NCBI GenBank assembly: GCA_913057785.1
Contig: CAJXPD010000007.1
Coordinates: forward strand, 1 to 64,000
Reading direction: 5' to 3'
DNA from: an uncultured Lewinella sp.
GTDB taxonomy: Bacteria; Bacteroidota; Bacteroidia; Chitinophagales; Saprospiraceae
DNA length: 64,000 nucleotides
Part shown: in pieces, positions 55,228-64,000 of the stretch
Numbering within the stretch: the stretch's first letter is position 1
Layout of the letters: each line of letters starts with the position of its first letter
Notes under the pieces: model-generated
Told to the model about the DNA's origin: nothing
The model's input: only the letters and a program-made list of their open reading frames with translations
Database searches by the model: none
Position numbers and translations under genes: made by a program

Positions 55228-56226
55228 ATGAGGAAATCATTCTTCTGTATCGATGCTCATACCTGTGGGAACCCCGTTAGACTGGTTGCCGGCGGAGGGC
55301 CAGTGCTGAAAGGAAACGGCATGGGTGAGAAAAGGCTAGATTTCTTAGCTCATCATGACTGGATCAGAACAGGACTCATGTTCGAACCACGTGGGCACGA
55401 TATGATGTCAGGCAGCATCCTTTATGAACCAGCTGATCCAGGCAATGATGTAGCTATCCTTTTCATCGAGACAAGCGGCTGTCTGCCAATGTGTGGACAC
55501 GGAACTATTGGAACGGTAACAATTGCAATAGAGGAAGGCTTAGTGAAACCCCAAACTCCGGGTAAGTTAAGACTGGAAACACCTGCTGGCCTGGTCCTGG
55601 TAGAATATAAACAGGAAGGGAAAAAAGTCAAGTCGGTCAAATTGACTAATGTGCCCTCATTCCTATACAAGGAAAGACTACAGGTGGAATGTCCGGAATT
55701 GGGTTCCATTCACGTAGATGTAGCTTATGGCGGAAATTTCTATGCTATTGTCGATCCGCAAGAAAATTATGAGGGAATCGATGCTTACGGTCCCTCTAAG
55801 CTAATTCAATGGAGTCCCATTGTTCGGAATCGCCTAAATGAAAGCTATTCCTTTATACACCCCTTGGACGACAAAATCTCTGGCTTAAGTCATCTACTTT
55901 GGACGGGAAAACCGAAGTCCTCCAGTGCTGACGCAAGAAATGCTGTTTTTTATGGTGACAAAGCCATCGATCGATCCCCTTGCGGAACAGGAACCTCTGC
56001 TCGTATGGCTCAATGGCATGCGCAAGGAAAGTTAAAGATCGGGGAAACTTTTACGCATGAGAGCATAATAGCGAGTCAGTTTATCGGACGCGTAGAGGAG
56101 GAGGTACAATGTGGGCCTTTTTCAGCTATTGTTCCTAGTATCGAAGGGTGGGCTAGAATAACTGGATACAACCAAATCATCATCGATGAAGATGATCCCT
56201 ATGCCCATGGTTTTCAGGTGATATAA
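55228..56226 (+). CDS. 4-hydroxyproline 2-epimerase (proline racemase family)
   Basis: 332 residues. Both catalytic cysteines of the racemase family are present: Cys89 in MCGHGTIG and Cys252 in DRSPCGTGTSARM. Members with Cys at both sites are racemases/epimerases; those with Thr at one site are dehydratases. It should interconvert trans-4-hydroxy-L-proline and cis-4-hydroxy-D-proline in the cytoplasm. The following oxidase and preceding deaminase form the rest of the pathway, favouring hydroxyproline over proline. Confidence 0.85.
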   Translation: MRKSFFCIDAHTCGNPVRLVAGGGPVLKGNGMGEKRLDFLAHHDWIRTGLMFEPRGHDMMSGSILYEPADPGNDVAILFIETSGCLPMCGHGTIGTVTIAIEEGLVKPQTPGKLRLETPAGLVLVEYKQEGKKVKSVKLTNVPSFLYKERLQVECPELGSIHVDVAYGGNFYAIVDPQENYEGIDAYGPSKLIQWSPIVRNRLNESYSFIHPLDDKISGLSHLLWTGKPKSSSADARNAVFYGDKAIDRSPCGTGTSARMAQWHAQGKLKIGETFTHESIIASQFIGRVEEEVQCGPFSAIVPSIEGWARITGYNQIIIDEDDPYAHGFQVI

Positions 56227-56235
56227 TTGTGTGAT

Positions 56236-57483
56236 ATGAAAGTACATGTAATTGGAGGTGGTGTGATCGGGCTTTGCAGCGCCTACTATCTATCGAAGGC
56301 GGGGCATGAAGTTACCATTCTGGATAAGGGAGACTTTGAAGCAGGCTGTTCATTTGGAAATGCCGGGATGATCGTGCCAAGTCACTTTGTTCCTTTGGCC
56401 AGTCCAGGTGTGATTTCGAAAGGTCTTCGCTGGATGTTTAGCGCTAGTAGTCCGTTCTACATAAAGCCCCGCTTAGACCTTCAATTGGCCCAATGGTTGT
56501 GGCACTTCTACCGTGCGTGTACCCCTAAGAAAGTTAGGGAAGCCATGCCGGTGATCAGAGATCTAAATCAGGGGAGTCGTCAGCTTTACCAGGAATTGAG
56601 TGATGAATTGGAGATATCCTTTGACTTGGAGAATAAGGGTCTAATTATGCTCTTTCGGACTGCTAAAGGTGAAAAAGAAGAAATCGCTGGGGCTGAAATG
56701 GCAAATGATTTGGGAGTGAAAGCCGAGGTTCTATCCAGCAGTGCCTTAAAGGAACTGGAAAAAGGCACTCATTTGGAAGCGCGCGGCGGTGTAATGTACG
56801 AAGGTGATTCCCATCTGTCCCCTCATCTCTTCATGAATGCCATTGTGGCCCACTTAAAAGCAGCCGGGGCAAAATTTATGCCGCGGACGATGCTCACAGG
56901 ATGGGAAAGTCAGAAAGGTACTATCACACATCTGCAAACAGAGGCTGGTGAACGCCTAAAAGTGAATCAAGTAGTTCTTGCCGCCGGATCCTGGTCGCAG
57001 AAGATTCTAAAGCCCTTGAAAATACAAATGCCAATTCAGGATGGCAAGGGATATTCTATTACACTTTCCGAACCGAATGAAAGGCCTACGATTCCGAGTA
57101 TCCTAAGTGAAGACAAGGTTGCCATCACCCCAATGGGCAAAGATTTGAGATTTGGCGGGACACTGGAATTGGGTGGAATGAGCAGGGCTGTAAACCCAAA
57201 GCGAGTCCGAGGTGTCATTTCATCACTACCACAGTACTATCCAAATATCAACCTCCCTAATCAAAGGGATGTTGATATTTGGGTAGGATTTCGACCATGC
57301 TCTCCTGATGGTCTGCCCTATATTGGCAGATCTAGCCAGGTATCCAATTTGGTCCTGGCAGGAGGGCATGCCATGATGGGAATGAGTCTTGGCCCAATAA
57401 CGGGCCAGCTTATTGCCGAAATTATCGGAGAACAAGATCCGAGCGTCAATCTCGAACTTCTACAGCCAGAACGCTACGGATGA
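56236..57483 (+). CDS. FAD-dependent D-amino-acid dehydrogenase, probable D-hydroxyproline dehydrogenase
   Basis: 415 residues from the ATG at 56236, 9 bp after the epimerase (an upstream TTG start at 56227 is less likely). DadA-like flavoprotein: FAD motif VHVIGGGVIGLCSAYYLSKAG at the N-terminus, then FGNAGMIVPSHFVPLASPG, and the C-terminal GFRPCSPDGLPYIGRS and GGHAMMGMSLGPITGQL. In this operon it most likely oxidises cis-4-hydroxy-D-proline to 1-pyrroline-4-hydroxy-2-carboxylate. A plain D-amino-acid dehydrogenase is the alternative. Confidence 0.85.
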   Translation: MKVHVIGGGVIGLCSAYYLSKAGHEVTILDKGDFEAGCSFGNAGMIVPSHFVPLASPGVISKGLRWMFSASSPFYIKPRLDLQLAQWLWHFYRACTPKKVREAMPVIRDLNQGSRQLYQELSDELEISFDLENKGLIMLFRTAKGEKEEIAGAEMANDLGVKAEVLSSSALKELEKGTHLEARGGVMYEGDSHLSPHLFMNAIVAHLKAAGAKFMPRTMLTGWESQKGTITHLQTEAGERLKVNQVVLAAGSWSQKILKPLKIQMPIQDGKGYSITLSEPNERPTIPSILSEDKVAITPMGKDLRFGGTLELGGMSRAVNPKRVRGVISSLPQYYPNINLPNQRDVDIWVGFRPCSPDGLPYIGRSSQVSNLVLAGGHAMMGMSLGPITGQLIAEIIGEQDPSVNLELLQPERYG

Positions 57484-57501
57484 TCTTCCAATCTATCTGT
57501 C

Positions 57502-58104
57502 ATGGACATCATTTACTTTTTTGATCTCGCTGGTACTTTCGTCTTCGCAATCAGTGGAGCCTTAACGGCGATCCAAAGAAAATTGGACATTTTCGGATCA
57601 TCCGTAATTGCATTGGTAACGGCGCTGGGAGGAGGTACTTTGAGGGATATCCTAATTGGCCGGCAACCTGTTGGTTGGCTCCTAGACAATAACTATCTAC
57701 TAATCATTGCCGCAGGTATCGCCGTTAGTTACATCTTTGGACAAAGCGTGCAGAAACTTCGAAGGACCTTATTCCTATTTGACACCATTGGTATTGGCCT
57801 TTACACTATTCTCGGACTGGAAAGGACTTTGGGATTAGGGCTTTCTATGCCCATCGCAGTAATCATGGGTACGGTCTCAGCTGTCTTTGGAGGTGTAATT
57901 CGGGATGTATTGTGCAATGAGGTTCCTCTCATCTTTAGAAAGGAGATCTACGCTACCGCCTGTATTGCAGGAGGAATACTTTTCCTGATTCTAACTGCAC
58001 TGAATTTGGGTCGGGATACCTCCATGTTAACCACCGTTTTCTTCATCATCATCCTTAGGACCTTAGCAGTTAAGTTCAAGTGGCACCTCCCAAGTACCCA
58101 CTAG
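57502..58104 (+). CDS. TRIC/UPF0126 family membrane protein
   Basis: 200 residues, about seven membrane helices in two homologous halves, each with the family's GGG..RD / GG..RD motif (LGGGTLRDILIG and FGGVIRDVLCNE). Prokaryotic members are trimeric channels conducting cations; some E. coli members have been linked to glycine transport. It follows the D-hydroxyproline dehydrogenase by 18 bp, so a role in amino-acid uptake or ion balance during hydroxyproline use is possible but inferred from position. Confidence 0.75.
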   Translation: MDIIYFFDLAGTFVFAISGALTAIQRKLDIFGSSVIALVTALGGGTLRDILIGRQPVGWLLDNNYLLIIAAGIAVSYIFGQSVQKLRRTLFLFDTIGIGLYTILGLERTLGLGLSMPIAVIMGTVSAVFGGVIRDVLCNEVPLIFRKEIYATACIAGGILFLILTALNLGRDTSMLTTVFFIIILRTLAVKFKWHLPSTH

Positions 58105-58121
58105 CTATGTAACATGGTGAT

Positions 58122-58985
58122 TCACTGGTAGTGCTGCTGAAAAGAACTGGGGACCATTCCCTTCAATTTCTTGAATTGCCGATTAAAATTGGATAGATTG
58201 TTGAACCCTACCTTGTATGCAATTTGGCCTATAGAATCTTGTTGTTCCATGAGTAATTGGCAAGCCGCATTAATACGAACCTCATTGACATATGAAATGA
58301 ATGTCTTCCGTGTGTGAATTTTAAAGTATCGACAGAAAGCCGGGATACTTAGATTACTGGCTTGCGCAGCCTCTTCTACAGTGATCTTCTTATCATAGTT
58401 TTTAAAGATAAACTGTAAGACTTGATCCAAGCGTTTACCCGCGGCTTCAGCTTGGGACTGATCATAGGCCATGCTTGAAATAGCTTGGCTACCTTCAGCT
58501 TCACATAGGCTTTTCAGCAAGGTAAGAAACTCTTGCAATAGAGCAATGCCTTCTAGGACCTGCATGCGTTGGAACAGCGCACTTGGATCAAAACCTAGCG
58601 TTCCTGAAGAGAAATGGATGCCCTTATTAGCTTCCCGTAATAAACCACTAGCTACCCTTAATTCTGGTATTTCAAAAAAGCCTGCTCCAAGGCTCTTTCG
58701 GTCAAAAAAAATCGAAATCGCTTCCGCATGCTCCGCTTCATGCTCATAGTATTTGGGATCATTCCGAAATAGATGTGGAAGGTTGGATCCAATAAAGCAT
58801 AAGTCACCTGCCCTGAAACGACACATGCTGTCACCCGCATACAGCGTCCCTTCACTCTGTACAATCAACGTAATCTGCCATTCCGGATGGTAATGCAATC
58901 GATCGTAGAAATAGGGTAATCGATCATGCTGGACACCAATGGAGCGGTTGGATGTCTTGGATATATTAAAGGGTAGCGGTTTCAT
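58122..58985 (-). CDS. AraC family transcriptional regulator
   Basis: 287 residues. N-terminal cupin-like sensing domain (HYHPEWQITLIVQSEGTLY, FIGSNLPHLFRND) and C-terminal double helix-turn-helix (KITVEEAAQASNLSIPAFCR, IGQIAYKVGFNNLSNFNRQF). Its start overlaps the end of the upstream kinase gene by 20 bp, so the two are co-transcribed, and the kinase may be functionally linked. It converges on the hydroxyproline operon, 17 bp away; control of that operon is possible but not shown. Confidence 0.85.
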   Translation of the reverse strand: MKPLPFNISKTSNRSIGVQHDRLPYFYDRLHYHPEWQITLIVQSEGTLYAGDSMCRFRAGDLCFIGSNLPHLFRNDPKYYEHEAEHAEAISIFFDRKSLGAGFFEIPELRVASGLLREANKGIHFSSGTLGFDPSALFQRMQVLEGIALLQEFLTLLKSLCEAEGSQAISSMAYDQSQAEAAGKRLDQVLQFIFKNYDKKITVEEAAQASNLSIPAFCRYFKIHTRKTFISYVNEVRINAACQLLMEQQDSIGQIAYKVGFNNLSNFNRQFKKLKGMVPSSFQQHYQ

Positions 58986-61020
58986 AGTTGGCCGGAAACT
59001 TTAGAAAGAAGGTAGTTCCTGTGGCATCACTTTCGAAGATAATGCTCCCTTTAAGTTGATCTGTTAATTTCTTTACGATGGCTAGCCCCAGTCCCGTACC
59101 TTCAAATTCATTTCGATTATGTAGTCGAAAAAACATCTTAAATATCTTCTCTTTGAATTCCATAGGTATTCCCATACCATTGTCTTTTAGAGCGAACTCA
59201 TGTTCATCTTCTTGTCTTTGATATCGGATATCAATGACAGGGCGTTCTTTTCGATTGTAAGTAATACCATTTTCGATTAGATTTTTGAAAATCAGAAAAA
59301 GCAATGCTTCTGAGCTTTCAATCTGAGGCAGATCATGTACCCTGATTTCGGCATTCTTCTCTTCTACCTTAAGTTTCAAGGCATTTTCTACTTCTGATAC
59401 TAATTTCTCCGTATCTACCATCCCTATTTTAGGAGCAGTTTTCCTCAGTTTCGAAAATTGCAACACATCCTCGACTAAATTATACAGCTGATTCGCCCCC
59501 TTCTTAATGAATCCGAAATAGGTTTGCTGTTCTGCAGGTTGAATACCGGGTCCACGCTTCTCAATGAGGTTAACAAAGCTCATAATGTTTCGTAAAGGCT
59601 CTTTCAAGTCATGAGAAACGATATGCGCAAAGCCCTCGAGCTCCTCATTCTTCAAACGCAGGTCCGTCGTCTTTTTATCTACCTCCTCCTTTAACTGCTC
59701 TGCATATTGCTGCCTTTGGCGAGCGGAAAGCCAACCCAGGGCAACAATGACCACTGCCAGGATCAAAATCGCAAATAAAGCCCAATTCAGCGTCTTATGA
59801 TATTTAACGGTCGCTTCCCCTTCCTTTTTCTCCATTTGAACAAGCTCATACTCTACCTTTTGTTTTTCCAATCCAAATTGAATTTCCAATTCGGCCATCC
59901 TTTGGAGTTGGGTAGCTTGATCCAATGTGTCTTCATAAAGCCATTGTTCAGACTGATGGTTGTAGGCAGCTCGGTAGTCTCCGATGGCCTCCGCTAGCTG
60001 AGCAGCTAGATCGTGATAGGCGATCAGCACATTAAGTCTATTGGGTAGATTCTCCTGAGTCTGTAGGTAAAACGCTTGTAGTTTCTCTCGCGCCTTATCA
60101 AAGTCCTCACGTGCAATATCCCAAGCAATTAGATCATACTGTATGGCTAAATCATGGGTATGGAGTCCTTTTTCATTGGTGAGAAAGGCTGCCTTTTTCA
60201 AGTAGGTTTGTGACAATTCCAACTTCCCCTCTTCACGTGCAAGATCGGATAACCACTGTAGACAATTTACCTGTGTCAAGTAGTTCTCATTTTCCTCCGC
60301 GATGGCTTGGGCCAATTCCACGGCCTCCTTTACTGAGTCCGGCTCATTGCGTGCACTGTGAAAGTAAGCCTTATTCATTAGTGCTACGGCCTTCACATAT
60401 GGATCTCTGGTTTCATCAATTTTCTGAATCACTTTTTGCCAGTAAATCGCTGCGTTCGGTTCATCGCCTGAATTGGAATAAAGGATAGCTATATTGCCTA
60501 ATGTAAAGATCTCTCCAACCTCATCGCCCAACACAACATTTCGTAAAGACTTCTGGTAAAACTCTAAAGCCTTGGTGTTTTCATTCCGATTGGCGTATAT
60601 ATTAGCTAAGTCATTATAAACTACACTTAGTACGAAACTATCTCGACTTTTTTCCGCAATAGGTAGCGCCATATCATTCCATCGCTCTTGAGCCAACTTA
60701 TCTCCACGAATAGAAGCCACCACTCCAAGCAAGTTGAAAGCACGAGCCAGCCCTACCTGATACTCCAAAGACTCAGCTAGCTCCCTAGCTCGATGGGCAA
60801 ATGCTGCCGCTGAATCCAGATCAGTCGTGTGAAACTCCCAGCTAATCTGATTCAGCAGATCGACTTTTTGACTGTCTGACTCCTCAAGACTTTGGAGCAA
60901 CAAGTGCAAACTGTCTAGTTTTTCCGTCTGACTCCATAGGGGTTGGATTGCACCTAGTAGCATGCCCACTAGTGTGATCCTTACGATTAGGGGGTAGACT
61001 TTAATTTTACCATACATCAT
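58966..61020 (-). CDS. TPR-repeat sensor histidine kinase (2)
   Basis: 684 residues. Signal sequence, TPR repeats (about 50-360), a coiled coil, one membrane helix (LNWALFAILILAVVIVALGW, 411-430), HisKA with His470 in HIVSHDLKEPLRNIM, and a HATPase with FKNLIENGITYN, DNGMGIP and GTGLGLAIVKKL. It is a paralogue of the kinase at 23943, with the same order of domains. No response regulator is adjacent; instead an AraC regulator overlaps the 3' end. Start at the first of two adjacent ATGs. Confidence 0.85.
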   Translation of the reverse strand: MMYGKIKVYPLIVRITLVGMLLGAIQPLWSQTEKLDSLHLLLQSLEESDSQKVDLLNQISWEFHTTDLDSAAAFAHRARELAESLEYQVGLARAFNLLGVVASIRGDKLAQERWNDMALPIAEKSRDSFVLSVVYNDLANIYANRNENTKALEFYQKSLRNVVLGDEVGEIFTLGNIAILYSNSGDEPNAAIYWQKVIQKIDETRDPYVKAVALMNKAYFHSARNEPDSVKEAVELAQAIAEENENYLTQVNCLQWLSDLAREEGKLELSQTYLKKAAFLTNEKGLHTHDLAIQYDLIAWDIAREDFDKAREKLQAFYLQTQENLPNRLNVLIAYHDLAAQLAEAIGDYRAAYNHQSEQWLYEDTLDQATQLQRMAELEIQFGLEKQKVEYELVQMEKKEGEATVKYHKTLNWALFAILILAVVIVALGWLSARQRQQYAEQLKEEVDKKTTDLRLKNEELEGFAHIVSHDLKEPLRNIMSFVNLIEKRGPGIQPAEQQTYFGFIKKGANQLYNLVEDVLQFSKLRKTAPKIGMVDTEKLVSEVENALKLKVEEKNAEIRVHDLPQIESSEALLFLIFKNLIENGITYNRKERPVIDIRYQRQEDEHEFALKDNGMGIPMEFKEKIFKMFFRLHNRNEFEGTGLGLAIVKKLTDQLKGSIIFESDATGTTFFLKFPANYETATL

Positions 61021-61398
61021 AGGACGGCAAGTACAGCAATTAGTAAATTAATTCATTACGGGTTAGAGATATTCCTAAAAATTTATCATGTACAGGTTGA
61101 ACGCTTGGATAGAAAAATCGAGCAACGATTTGGTGGTGAGGTTATCCTAAATATAGTTCTCTATCGATTTTACTTCAAGGCTTAAGATACTTAATTTCTT
61201 TCTAAAACAACAGCTCCTTTGTTTTACGGAGATCTGGCAAAAAGGGTACAGTTTTGTCACTTTAGCTATGGTCTTGATTTATTCTGTAAAGCAAGGCGGA
61301 CGATAAAATAAAGATATTTCTTAGCGCAAGCCTACCAAATAATATAACTTTACAAGCAATAATGTTGAAACCGAATTTTATCAATTAACTACTGTAAA
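61021..61398. other. Divergent intergenic region, 378 bp
   Basis: AT-rich; no supported gene. It should hold the promoters for the kinase (leftward) and the GMC oxidoreductase (rightward); no clear -7 box or dyad was identified. Confidence 0.4.
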
Positions 61399-63078
61399 AT
61401 GGCAGAAAACGAATTCGACGCAATCGTTGTCGGCTCCGGCATCAGTGGTGGCTGGGCGGCAAAGGAGCTCTGTGAAAAAGGGTTAAAGGTCATGATGCTT
61501 GAACGTGGCAAGAATGTAGAACATGTAAAGGACTATGTCAACGCCATCAAGGGACCCTGGGAGTTTGCCCATAGAGGCACCCGCACACAAAAAATGATCG
61601 AGGAATACCCCGTACTAAAAAGAGATTACCCGCTCAACGAAAAGAACTTGGATTGGTGGGCTAGCGACAAAGACTGCCCATACACGGAAATCAAGCGTTT
61701 CGATTGGTTCCGCGGATACCAAGTCGGTGGTCGCTCCCTGCTGTGGGGAAGACAAAGTTACCGTATTGGTGACATTGACTTTGAAGCTAATGCCAAAGAG
61801 GGTATTGCTGTGGATTGGCCCGTACGGTATAAAGACATCAAGCCTTGGTACGACTATGTGGAGCGTTTCGCAGGGATCAGCGGTAGCAAAGAAGGCTTAC
61901 CACAGCTTCCCGATGGGGAATTTCTACCTCCAATGGAACTGAACTGCGTGGAAAAAGATGTGGCTGCAAGAATTAAGAAGCACTATGGTGGAAAACGACA
62001 CCTAATTATCGGCCGTGCCGCACACGTCACCGCTCCTATTGAAGGACGTGGTATCTGTCAATACAGGAATAAGTGCTGGTTGGGTTGTCCTTTTGGCGCC
62101 TACTTTAGTACGCAGTCCTCTACCCTTCCAGCAGCCATGAAAACTGGGAATTTGACCTTGCGTCCACATAGCATTGTAACACAAGTATTATATGACAAAG
62201 ACACGAAGAAGGCTACTGGTGTGGAGGTACTAGATGCTGAAACTAACCAGACCTACGTCTACAAGGCCAAGGTCATCTTCTTGAATGCCTCTACGATAAA
62301 TACCGCATGGATCCTGATGAATTCAGCTACAGATATTTGGCCGGAAGGTCTGGGTAGTAGCAGTGGTGAACTAGGACACAACTTAATGGACCATCATCTA
62401 GGGGTACGAGCTAGTGGTTGGGTAGAAGGTTATGAAGATAAGTACTACTTTGGTCGAAGGGCTAATGGTTTCTACATACCTAGATTCAGAAACCTATTTG
62501 GAGATAAACGGGACTATTTACGAGGGTTTGGTTATCAGGGTCGAGCTAGTAGAGAGGGATGGTCCAGAGAAATCGCCGAGTACAGCATTGGAGCGGAATT
62601 CAAAGAAGCCTTGACTGAACCAGGAAGATGGACAATCGGAATGGGTGGTTTCGGTGAAATCTTGCCCTATCACGAAAACAAGGTCACGCTGGATAAGACC
62701 AAAACTGACAAATGGGGTCTTAATGTGGTGGCTATCGACTGTGAGCTAAAAGAAAATGAGCTGAACATGCGGAAGGACATGCTAACAGATGGCATGGAAA
62801 TGTTGGAGGCAGCAGGCGTAAAGGATGTCACTGGCCACGATGGTGATGGTACACCTGGTCGCGGTATTCACGAAATGGGTACAGCTAGAATGGGTCGGGA
62901 TTCAAAAACATCTGTGCTAAACAAATGGAATCAGATGTGGGATGCCAAGAATGTATACATCACCGATGGTTCATTCATGACATCAGCTGCTTGTCAAAAC
63001 CCATCTCTGACCTACATGGCCTTTACCGCAAGAGCTGCGGACCATGCTGTCAGCGAATTGAAGAAAATGAATCTCTAA
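61399..63078 (+). CDS. GMC family FAD-dependent oxidoreductase
   Basis: 559 residues. FAD motif IVVGSGISGGWAAKEL (9-24) at the N-terminus, GGRSLLWGRQSYR (substrate/flavin region), CWLGCPFGAYFSTQSS, and the C-terminal GTARMGRD and NPSLTYMAFTARAADHAV. This type (glucose/choline oxidoreductase-like, as in membrane gluconate or sugar dehydrogenases) oxidises an alcohol or sugar hydroxyl. It pairs with a subunit-3-like protein 18 bp downstream, as is common in Bacteroidota. Substrate unknown; no signal peptide of its own, so export with its partner is possible. Confidence 0.88.
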   Translation: MAENEFDAIVVGSGISGGWAAKELCEKGLKVMMLERGKNVEHVKDYVNAIKGPWEFAHRGTRTQKMIEEYPVLKRDYPLNEKNLDWWASDKDCPYTEIKRFDWFRGYQVGGRSLLWGRQSYRIGDIDFEANAKEGIAVDWPVRYKDIKPWYDYVERFAGISGSKEGLPQLPDGEFLPPMELNCVEKDVAARIKKHYGGKRHLIIGRAAHVTAPIEGRGICQYRNKCWLGCPFGAYFSTQSSTLPAAMKTGNLTLRPHSIVTQVLYDKDTKKATGVEVLDAETNQTYVYKAKVIFLNASTINTAWILMNSATDIWPEGLGSSSGELGHNLMDHHLGVRASGWVEGYEDKYYFGRRANGFYIPRFRNLFGDKRDYLRGFGYQGRASREGWSREIAEYSIGAEFKEALTEPGRWTIGMGGFGEILPYHENKVTLDKTKTDKWGLNVVAIDCELKENELNMRKDMLTDGMEMLEAAGVKDVTGHDGDGTPGRGIHEMGTARMGRDSKTSVLNKWNQMWDAKNVYITDGSFMTSAACQNPSLTYMAFTARAADHAVSELKKMNL

Positions 63079-63096
63079 GTCGAAAAATCTTTGATC

Positions 63097-63672
63097 ATGA
63101 TAAATAGAAGAGATGCCCTCACCAGGGTTTCATTGATCCTGGGGGGAACAATTATAGGAGCTGAAGCATTCCTTACTGGCTGCAAGCCCGCTGCTCCAGC
63201 TTTGTCCACAATAGAATTTACAGATAACAATGTCAGCTTCCTAGATGAGGTTGGCGAAACCATATTGCCTACCACCGAATCATCACCTGGAGCCAAAGCT
63301 GCAGGAATCGGAGCCTTCATGAGAACTATGGTTACCGACTGCTACGAAGCGGAAGATCAGAAAATCTTTCTGGAAGGGATTGGACAGCTCAATGAGGAAG
63401 CCAAAACCAAGGGCGGAAAGGATTTCATCTTATTATCTGACGAGGATAAGAAAGATCTCTTAATCAGCTTGGACACAGCTGCTAAGGTGCATGAAGAAGG
63501 CAAGGCAGCAGGAGCCAGAAGTCATTACTTCACAATGATGAAGCAATTGACACTCTGGGGATACTTTTCCTCAGAAGTTGGGGCTACTCAAGCTTTGCGT
63601 TATGTCGAAACGCCGGGTCGCTATGACGGCTGTGCACCTTACGAAAAAGGTCAAAAAGCCTGGGCGCTTTAG
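63097..63672 (+). CDS. Gluconate 2-dehydrogenase subunit 3 family protein
   Basis: 191 residues from the ATG at 63097. The N-terminus has a twin-arginine-like stretch (NRRDALTRVSLILGG) followed by a lipobox (FLTGC), so it may carry its partner across the membrane through the Tat system. The remainder is the subunit-3 domain (VGETILPTTESSPGAKAAGIG ... FFTMMKQLTLWGYFSSEVG region). It works with the GMC protein upstream. The family typically anchors or stabilises the flavoprotein. Confidence 0.85.
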   Translation: MINRRDALTRVSLILGGTIIGAEAFLTGCKPAAPALSTIEFTDNNVSFLDEVGETILPTTESSPGAKAAGIGAFMRTMVTDCYEAEDQKIFLEGIGQLNEEAKTKGGKDFILLSDEDKKDLLISLDTAAKVHEEGKAAGARSHYFTMMKQLTLWGYFSSEVGATQALRYVETPGRYDGCAPYEKGQKAWAL

Positions 63673-63694
63673 TGCTTTTCCGCATTGAAACGAG

Positions 63695-63727
63695 AAAGCC
63701 CGATGAAATAGAATTTCATCGGGCTTT
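63695..63727. terminator. Bidirectional terminator between converging genes
   Basis: AAAGCCCGATGAAAT (63695-63709), loop AGA, ATTTCATCGGGCTTT (63713-63727): a perfect 15-bp stem with A-run before and T-run after. Confidence 0.9.
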
Positions 63728-63769
63728 TATATTTCATAGATCTACAGCGAAAGGTGCTACTAGATCATA

Positions 63770-64000
63770 TTAGGCATTCAAATACATAACTTCTTTAACG
63801 GCCTTGATCACCTTAGTGGCATTAGGCATGTAGGCGTCTACCAAAGTTGGTGCGTATGGCAAAGATGTATCTGCCGCATTAACCCGAGTTACAGGAGCAT
63901 CAAGATAGTCGAAGGCATACTTTTGGATCTCGTAGGCAATTTCTGCCGATACACCCGCAAATGGCCAAGATTCATCCACCACCACTAGCCTGTTGGTCTT
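63770..64000 (-). CDS. Pyruvate dehydrogenase E1 beta subunit, C-terminal part (5' end outside the window)
   Basis: The frame is open to the right edge, so only the last 76 or so residues are present. LVVVDESWPFAGVSAEIAYE and VTRVNAADTSLPYAP are the C-terminal transketolase-like domain of E1 beta subunits (2-oxoacid dehydrogenase complex). Pyruvate dehydrogenase is the best guess; other branched or acetoin-type E1 beta subunits are similar here. It converges on the GMC operon, separated by the terminator. Confidence 0.75.
   Translation of the reverse strand, partial: KTNRLVVVDESWPFAGVSAEIAYEIQKYAFDYLDAPVTRVNAADTSLPYAPTLVDAYMPNATKVIKAVKEVMYLNA

Overview
The window looks like chromosomal DNA of a marine-type member of the Bacteroidota, probably near the Saprospiria/Lewinella group (the phylum is well supported, the class is an inference). 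Evidence: a SusC/SusD pair, two proteins with type IX secretion (T9SS) C-terminal sorting tails, a DUF6090 protein, PorT-like barrels, lipoproteins with short lipoboxes, and promoter-like TAnnTTTG boxes instead of E. coli-type -10 boxes. No rRNA, tRNA, CRISPR array or intact transposase was seen.

Layout. 1-9 kb: the C-terminal part of a large amidohydrolase, an unknown secreted protein, a two-gene sialic-acid operon (N-acetylneuraminate lyase and a kelch-mutarotase/sodium-symporter fusion), a small barrel protein and a lipoprotein sulfatase. 8.9-23.5 kb: two PadR repressor genes and four large FtsX/MacB-like permeases with no ATPase gene, interrupted by a methyltransferase, a rhodanese-like protein lacking its cysteine, a glucosaminidase and a flavoprotein. 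23.7-38.2 kb: a polymorphic-toxin-like locus. A barrel protein, a T9SS-exported LamG-like protein and a giant SpvB/FG-GAP/RHS protein with a C-terminal HELGH zinc-protease domain form one operon. Downstream lie a TPR histidine kinase and, directly after its stop codon, a decayed second copy of the RHS tail and terminator. 38.2-40.6 kb: small envelope proteins (DUF6090, NlpC/P60-like, SYLF). 40.9-54.2 kb: a laminarin-type polysaccharide utilisation locus (T9SS binding protein, SusC, SusD, PKD lipoprotein, two GH16 enzymes) facing a membrane-bound propeller/LuxR regulator. 54.3-58.1 kb: a hydroxyproline-catabolism operon. 58.1-61.0 kb: an AraC regulator overlapping a second TPR histidine kinase. 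61.4-64 kb: a GMC oxidoreductase with its gluconate-dehydrogenase-subunit-3-like partner, then the end of a pyruvate dehydrogenase E1-beta gene.

How it fits together: most modules scavenge complex marine organic matter (sialic acids, sulfated glycans, beta-1,3-glucan, hydroxyproline from collagen-like protein), next to envelope sensing and a toxin-delivery locus. The least expected signals are non-coding: a 162-bp fold-back element separating one PadR gene from its permease, three copies of a 15-bp palindrome in and upstream of the sialic-acid operon, three copies of a 22-bp motif upstream of envelope genes, and the duplicated RHS tail.
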